Source: Pseudomonadota bacterium
GTDB lineage: Bacteria > Pseudomonadota > Alphaproteobacteria > Rhizobiales > Beijerinckiaceae
DNA length: 20,338 nt
Assembly (NCBI GenBank): GCA_023393655.1
Contig: JAEWKP010000012.1
Coordinates: 1-20,338, forward strand
Reading direction: 5' to 3'
Both the position numbers and the translations under genes were made by a program. Of the stretch, positions 15,928 to 20,338 are shown in pieces. The notes beneath the pieces are model-generated. The model did no database searches. It was given only the letters and a program-made list of their open reading frames with translations, and was not told the DNA's origin. Position 1 is the stretch's first letter. Every line of letters starts with the position of its first letter.

Positions 15928-16446
15928 ATGCGAGGCGTTCTCGACAGGTTCTATGAGGCGTGCGGCTATGTCGCCGCCGCCTTCATGGTCGGCATCGGGC
16001 TGGCCATCGTCGCCCAGATCGTGGGGCGGATGCGCGGGGTCACGGTCGATGCCACGGAGGCGGCGGGCCTCTGCCTGGCGGCTTCGACCTTCTTCGGCCT
16101 CGCCCATACCTTCCGGCGCGGCGGCCATGTCCGGATCAACCTGCTGATCGACCGCCTGCCGGAAGGCTGGCGGCACGGCGTCGAGATCCTCAACTGCCTG
16201 CTCGGCGCGGTGGTGGTCTCGTTCCTCGCCTGGCATGTCGGCGCGCTGGCGCTGCAATCGCGCGAGTTCAACGATGTCAGCCCCGGCCTGCTGGCGATGC
16301 CGTTCTGGATTCCGCAGACGGGCGTCGCGGTCGGCATCGCTGCCCTGGCGATCGCCTTCATCGACGAGCTCATCTGGCTGCTCGCCGGTGGCAAACCGCG
16401 CTACGAGGCTCCCGATGAGATCGAGCTCGACCGGCCGGTGGCATAG
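15928..16446 (+). CDS. TRAP transporter small permease, DctQ family
   Basis: The 172-residue protein has four hydrophobic segments, as expected for the small inner-membrane subunit: near residues 12-32, 45-65, 85-110 and 128-150. The stretch STFFGLAHTFRRGGHVRINLL is characteristic of DctQ proteins, which scaffold the large permease and help dock the binding protein. An in-frame GTG at 15925 is an alternative start; ATG 15928 is the more usual choice. It lies 55 bases after the binding-protein gene and 6 bases before the large subunit gene. Confidence 0.9.
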   Translation: MRGVLDRFYEACGYVAAAFMVGIGLAIVAQIVGRMRGVTVDATEAAGLCLAASTFFGLAHTFRRGGHVRINLLIDRLPEGWRHGVEILNCLLGAVVVSFLAWHVGALALQSREFNDVSPGLLAMPFWIPQTGVAVGIAALAIAFIDELIWLLAGGKPRYEAPDEIELDRPVA

Positions 16447-16452
16447 GGGCGG

Positions 16453-17760
16453 ATGATGGACACGACCGTTCTCGCCTCGCTGGTCCTCGCCGGCTCGCTC
16501 CTCCTGCTGCTCGCCAGCGGCGTCTGGGTCGCGCTTTCGCTGCTCACCGTCGGCATGGTGATGATGGGGCTCTTCACCACCGCGCCGATGGGCTCGCTGA
16601 TCGCCTCGACGCTGTGGGATTCGAGCTGGGGTTGGGCGCTGACCTCGCTGCCGCTCTTCATCTGGATGGGCGAGATCCTGTTCCGCTCGAAGCTCTCGGC
16701 CGACATGTTCCAGGGGCTCGCGCCCTGGGTCTCGCGGCTGCCGGGCCGGCTGCTCCATGTCAATGTGCTGGGCTGCGGCATCATGGCGGCGGTCGCCGGC
16801 TCCTCGGCCGTGACCTGCGCCACGATCGGGCGCATCAGCGTGCCCGAGCTGGAGAAGCGCGGCTACCCGCTCAACCTGACCATCGGCACGCTGGCCGGTT
16901 CCGGCACGCTCGGCCTGCTGATCCCGCCCTCGATCATCATGATCGTCTACGGGGTCACGGCCGAGGTCTCGATCGCGCGGCTCTTCATCGCCGGCGTGCT
17001 GCCGGGGCTGCTGCTGATGACGCTGTTCATGGGCTACACGGCGATCTGGAGCCTGGTCAACCCGGACAGGATGCCGCCGGCCGAGCCGCCCGTGCCATTC
17101 CTGGAGAAGATCTACCGTTCGCGGCGGCTGATCCCGGTGGCGCTGCTGATCGCGTCCGTCGTCGGCTCGATCTATGGCGGCATCGCCACCCCGACCGAGG
17201 CCGCGACCATCGGCGTGATCGGCGCGCTGATCCTGGCGGCGGTCGGGGGCGGGCTGACGCGCGCGAGCTTCATGGACGGCCTGATGGCGGCCATGCGGAC
17301 CTCCTGCATGATCTCCTTCATCATCGCCTGCGCGGCATGCCTGACCATCGCCGTCGCCTTTGTCGACATTCCCCGCTCACTCGCGAGCTGGGTCGATGCG
17401 ATGCACCTCTCTCCCTATGCTCTGCTGGCGGTTCTGGCCGTGTTCATCCTGATCCTCGGCTGCTTCCTCGAGGGCATCTCGATCATCGTGCTGACCTCGT
17501 CGGTGATGCTGCCGATGGTGCAGGCGGCGGGGATCGACCTGCTCTGGTTCGGCATCTTTGTGGTCATCCTGATCGAGGCGGCGCAGATCACCCCGCCCGT
17601 CGGCTTCAACCTGTTCGTGCTGCAGAGCATCACCGGCAAGGACATCCTCGCCGTGACGAAGGCGGCGATCCCCTACTTCTGCGTGCTGATGCTGCTGCTG
17701 GTCCTGATCACGGCGTTCCCGCAGATCGTCACCGTCCTGCCGAAGATGATGGCGGGATGA
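16453..17760 (+). CDS. TRAP transporter large permease, DctM family
   Basis: This 435-residue, very hydrophobic protein is the channel subunit of the TRAP importer, which uses the sodium gradient to move organic acids inward. About twelve membrane segments can be traced. Family signatures include AVAGSSAVTCATIGRISVPE, GTLAGSGTLGLLIPPSIIMI and YGGIATPTEAATIGVIGAL, and ITPPVGFNLFVLQSITGKD near the C-terminus. The length is standard. ATG 16453 follows GGGGCGG and lies 6 bases after the small permease stop, so the two are coupled. It is the last gene of the operon; a stem-loop lies at 17788-17808. Confidence 0.95.
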   Translation: MMDTTVLASLVLAGSLLLLLASGVWVALSLLTVGMVMMGLFTTAPMGSLIASTLWDSSWGWALTSLPLFIWMGEILFRSKLSADMFQGLAPWVSRLPGRLLHVNVLGCGIMAAVAGSSAVTCATIGRISVPELEKRGYPLNLTIGTLAGSGTLGLLIPPSIIMIVYGVTAEVSIARLFIAGVLPGLLLMTLFMGYTAIWSLVNPDRMPPAEPPVPFLEKIYRSRRLIPVALLIASVVGSIYGGIATPTEAATIGVIGALILAAVGGGLTRASFMDGLMAAMRTSCMISFIIACAACLTIAVAFVDIPRSLASWVDAMHLSPYALLAVLAVFILILGCFLEGISIIVLTSSVMLPMVQAAGIDLLWFGIFVVILIEAAQITPPVGFNLFVLQSITGKDILAVTKAAIPYFCVLMLLLVLITAFPQIVTVLPKMMAG

Positions 17761-17787
17761 GCCCGGCGCGCATTCGATGGTCTGTTC

Positions 17788-17808
17788 CTGGCCGCCCATA
17801 GCGGCCAG
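17788..17808 (+). terminator. Stem-loop after the TRAP operon
   Basis: CTGGCCGC-CCATA-GCGGCCAG forms a perfect 8-bp stem with a 5-base loop, 27 bases after the large-permease stop. There is only a weak T-rich run after it, so it may end transcription inefficiently or protect the 3' end. Confidence 0.5.
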
Positions 17809-17947
17809 CTTCAGCTCATAGTGTCGAGGGCATGGCGGAGCGCGCGGGCGCAAGTTCGAACGCGAAGCCGGGAGTCCGATTGTGTGACCGGCCGAAGGCC
17901 CCCTGCCGGAGCCGTGAGCGAAGCGAACTGGCTTGAGATAAAAGACA

Positions 17948-18037
17948 TGGCGGACAGGGCGGGATTCGAACCCGCGATACGGTTTCCCGTATACACACTT
18001 TCCAGGCGTGCGCCTTCAACCACTCGGCCACCTGTCC
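17948..18037 (-). tRNA. tRNA-Ser(GGA)
   Basis: The minus strand gives a 90-base class II tRNA with encoded CCA. The acceptor GGACAGG pairs fully with CCTGTCC, followed by discriminator G. The D-arm region reads TGGCCGAGTGG, the anticodon arm is CACGC-CTGGAAA-GTGTG with anticodon GGA, the long variable arm is TATACGGGAAACCGTA-like, and the T-arm is GCGGGTTCGAATCCCGC. The variable arm and anticodon identify serine; it reads UCC and UCU codons. Confidence 0.97.
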
Positions 18038-18046
18038 GGCGCGCTG

Positions 18047-18075
18047 CTTATGACTGCCGGCCCGTGATCTTTCAA
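18047..18075 (-). promoter_or_regulatory. Probable promoter of tRNA-Ser
   Basis: On the minus strand TTGAAA (complement of 18070-18075), a 17-base spacer and CATAAG (complement of 18047-18052) form a sigma-70-like promoter. The -10 box ends 9 bases before the mature tRNA 5' end, leaving a leader of only a few bases. Confidence 0.55.
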
Positions 18076-18213
18076 GGGCCGAGATGCAGGGTTTTGCACA
18101 ATCCCGGTAATTCGCGCGCCATCGGTTGCGATCCGCGGCCGGTATGGTCACATCTGGGCACCGAAGCGGTGTGCTGGCCGGCGTTTTGCGGCGTGGATTG
18201 CGATAGGGAGCGG

Positions 18214-18537
18214 ATGGTGAGGTTTCTTCTCCGGTTGATCGGCTATTTGTTCGTCGCGGCCGGCTTCGTCGCGCTGGTGATCGACGGTGCCCGCTCGATC
18301 GCGAATGCCGGATTGCGCTTCATGCCGGTCAGCGAGGCGCTGATCGCCCTCGTTCAGGAGCGCTACCAGCTGATTCAGCCGGCGATCGAGCGCAACATTC
18401 ATCCCTGGCTCTGGGACCCGCTGCTGCTGGCGGTGTTGCGGGCGCCGGCGGCCGTCGTCGCCCTCCTGCTCGGCTTCGCGCTGCTCTGGCTCGGACGGCG
18501 TCCGCAGGCGGCCATCGGCATCGTCACGCGTCGGTGA
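18214..18537 (+). CDS. Small membrane protein of unknown function
   Basis: The 107-residue product begins MVRFLLRLIGYLFVAAGFVA and has two clear hydrophobic segments, near residues 5-25 and 78-96. They are separated by a mostly polar, helical stretch that includes a VQERYQLIQPAIERNIHPWL segment. The C-terminus (RRPQAAIGIVTRR) is basic, as expected for a cytoplasmic tail. ATG 18214 follows GGGAG; an in-frame GTG lies at 18217. The same frame is open upstream across the tRNA, but that part is not coding. I do not recognise a named family. It stands alone between the tRNA and the comM-like gene, with a gap of 360 bases after it. Confidence 0.7.
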   Translation: MVRFLLRLIGYLFVAAGFVALVIDGARSIANAGLRFMPVSEALIALVQERYQLIQPAIERNIHPWLWDPLLLAVLRAPAAVVALLLGFALLWLGRRPQAAIGIVTRR

Positions 18538-18897
18538 TGGCGCCCCTTGCGCCCAGGCCCCTGTGAGAGCGAGGGACGCGGGGCTTGGATGAACGTCGAG
18601 CTCGAACCAAACTGAACGAATGATGCTCTCTTTGCGCAAGAAAACGGAGATTCCGACCGCGGCCGAGCACTGCCCGGCCGCGCCACGACGATTCCGGCGG
18701 CCGAAAGCCATTTCGTCAACGGCCGCCCCTTGCCCGAACGGAATTCACAGGGCCGTTGTCGGTCGCGGCGTCGAATGCTGACGGCAAGAAGGGGCACCGC
18801 CTCCCCCTTTTTCGATCTGTTGAGTTCCTGATATGTTCTTGCGTTGCCGCCAAAGCTTCGCTAGCCTTCCCATGCGGTAAGGGGAGCGGGACGCAAG
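18538..18897. other. 360-base gap before the comM-like gene
   Basis: I see no convincing gene on either strand. The region holds a terminator-like hairpin at 18789-18812 and the ribosome binding site of the comM-like gene (GGGGAGCGGG, 18881-18890). No clear -35/-10 pair is found. Confidence 0.4.
18789..18812 (+). terminator. Possible intrinsic terminator
   Basis: AAGGGG (18789-18794), a 9-base loop and CCCCTT (18804-18809) form a short stem that runs directly into a T tract (five T in total). It would act on plus-strand transcripts entering from the left, before the comM-like gene. The stem is short, so this is tentative. Confidence 0.35.
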
Positions 18898-20338
18898 ATG
18901 GTGGCGCGAGTCGCGACGGTGGCGTTCGAGGGCATCGAGGCGCGCGCCGTCGACGTTCAGGTCCAGGTCGCGCCGGGCGGCGTCGCCTTCGTGCTGGTCG
19001 GGCTGCCTGACAAGGCCGTTGCCGAAAGCCGCGAGCGGGTCCGCGCCGCGCTCCTCGCCTCGGGGCTTGCGCTGCCGGCCAAGCGCGTCACCGTCAATCT
19101 CGCCCCGGCCGACCTGCCCAAGGAGGGCAGCCACTACGATCTGCCGATCGCCCTCGCCGTCATGGCCGCGATCGGGGCGATCCCCGCCGATGCCCTCACC
19201 GGTTACGTGGTCCTCGGCGAACTCGCGCTCGACGGCTCGACCACCCCTGTTGCGGGTGTCCTGCCGGCCGCGATCGCTGCTTATGCCAAGGGGCAGGGGC
19301 TGATCTGCCCGGCGGCTTCGGGGCCGGAGGCGGCCTGGGCTGCTGCCGATATCGACATCCTGGCGCCACGTTCGCTGATCCAGCTCGCCAATCATTTCAA
19401 GGGCACGCAGGTCATGGCCCGGCCCGAACCGGCGGTAGCGCGCCAGGCCGGTCCCTTGCCGGACCTCGCCGACGTCAAGGGCCAGGAAAGCGCAAGGCGC
19501 GTGCTCGAGATCGCGGCCGCAGGCGGGCATAATCTCCTGATGAACGGGCCCCCCGGAGCCGGCAAGTCGATGCTGGCGAGCCGCCTGCCCTCGATCCTGC
19601 CGCCGCTCTCGCCGCGCGAGCTGCTCGAGGTCTCGATGGTCCTGTCCGTCGCCGGCAAGCTCGCCGACGGTGCCCTGACCGACCGGCGACCCTTCCGGGC
19701 TCCGCACCATTCAGCCTCGATGGCTGCGCTCGTCGGCGGTGGCTTGCAGGCCCGGCCGGGGGAAGTCTCGCTCGCCCATCACGGCGTGCTCTTCCTCGAT
19801 GAACTGCCGGAATTCCAGCCGCAGGTGCTTGATGCCCTGCGCCAGCCAATGGAGACCGGCGACGTCCTGATCTCCCGCGCCAATCACCGCGTCGTCTACC
19901 CCGCGCGCTTCCAGCTCGTCGCCGCGATGAACCCGTGCCGTTGCGGCCGGGCGACCGAGCCCGGCTTCGCCTGCAGGCGCCAGCCGAACGAGCGCTGCAT
20001 GGCCCAATATCAGGCGCGCGTGTCCGGCCCGCTGCTCGACCGGATCGATATCGCGATCGATGTGCCTGCGGTGACGGCGGCAGACCTCATTCGCCCTGCG
20101 GCAGGCGAGAGCTCGGCGACGGTCGCGGCGCGCGTCGGAGCGGCCCGCCGGATTCAGACCGCACGGTTCGAAAGTCTCGGCTTCGGTCACGTCATGACCA
20201 ATGCCGCCTGTCCCGTGCCGGTGATCGAGGAGGTCGCGCGGCCGGACAATGCCGGGCTCGCGCTGCTGCGGGATGCGGCGGAGGCGCTGCGCTTGACGGC
20301 GCGCGCCTATCATCGCGTGCTGAAGGTTGCCCGTACCC
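18898..20338 (+). CDS. ComM/YifB-family magnesium-chelatase-like AAA+ ATPase (partial)
   Basis: The frame is open from ATG 18898 to the window end, giving 480 residues; the family is usually about 510, so roughly 30 are missing. The N-terminal domain (VGLPDKAVAESRERVRAAL, then KRVTVNLAPADLPKEGSHYD) resembles a Lon-protease-like fold. It is followed by an AAA+ core with Walker A GPPGAGKS (residues 217-224), Walker B VLFLDE (near 297-302), and a Cys cluster beginning NPCRCG (345-350). In Vibrio and Haemophilus ComM is a hexameric helicase that promotes branch migration of incoming DNA during natural transformation. The family is widespread in species not known to be competent, so its role here may be general recombination. 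GGGGAGCGGG upstream supports the start. Confidence 0.93.
   Translation, partial: MVARVATVAFEGIEARAVDVQVQVAPGGVAFVLVGLPDKAVAESRERVRAALLASGLALPAKRVTVNLAPADLPKEGSHYDLPIALAVMAAIGAIPADALTGYVVLGELALDGSTTPVAGVLPAAIAAYAKGQGLICPAASGPEAAWAAADIDILAPRSLIQLANHFKGTQVMARPEPAVARQAGPLPDLADVKGQESARRVLEIAAAGGHNLLMNGPPGAGKSMLASRLPSILPPLSPRELLEVSMVLSVAGKLADGALTDRRPFRAPHHSASMAALVGGGLQARPGEVSLAHHGVLFLDELPEFQPQVLDALRQPMETGDVLISRANHRVVYPARFQLVAAMNPCRCGRATEPGFACRRQPNERCMAQYQARVSGPLLDRIDIAIDVPAVTAADLIRPAAGESSATVAARVGAARRIQTARFESLGFGHVMTNAACPVPVIEEVARPDNAGLALLRDAAEALRLTARAYHRVLKVART

Noticed and set aside
17948..18037. tRNA-Ser as an integration site of a genomic island
   Set aside because: No integrase gene or partial tRNA duplicate is visible, and the flanking genes look like ordinary chromosome.

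Overview
The window is high-GC, densely coded DNA from an alphaproteobacterium. Gene content (amino-acid-type ABC and TRAP transporters, hydantoinase HyuAB, uronate dehydrogenase), codon use and the dispersed GTCATCCCGG palindromes suggest Hyphomicrobiales; Bosea or a close relative is my best guess, not a proof. It reads as ordinary chromosome: no transposase, integrase, phage gene or CRISPR array is visible.

Layout, left to right. (1) 1-5109, plus strand: the tail of kduI, then kduD, two ABC permeases, an ABC ATPase and a periplasmic binding protein form one tight operon. After a palindromic repeat comes an aldo/keto reductase of the aldose dehydrogenase type. The genes fit uptake and catabolism of a uronate-derived sugar acid. 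(2) 5247-9679, minus strand: uronate dehydrogenase, msrB-msrA, an acetamidase/formamidase-family amidase and an M20 deacylase. A second copy of the palindromic repeat lies between the convergent M20 and aldo/keto reductase genes. (3) 9821-14682, minus strand: hyuB, hyuA and a LysR regulator. (4) 14886-17760, plus strand: a TRAP transporter (binding protein, small and large membrane subunits) divergent from lysR. Regions 3 and 4 look like one import-and-hydrolysis unit for a cyclic amide or similar acid under LysR control. (5) 17948-20338: tRNA-Ser(GGA) on minus with a visible promoter, a 107-residue membrane protein, and the start of a ComM/YifB-family AAA ATPase cut by the window end.

The points most worth attention are: the kdu-linked ABC binding protein, which keeps the carboxylate-binding Arg of amino-acid binders but has Gln where the ammonium-binding Asp should be; the paired palindromes around the aldo/keto reductase; an AT-rich island with TTATC/GATAA half-sites between lysR and hyuA; and an M20 enzyme with Gln in place of a metal-ligand Glu. 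I see no clearly new type of system; the novelty lies in likely new substrates for known families.
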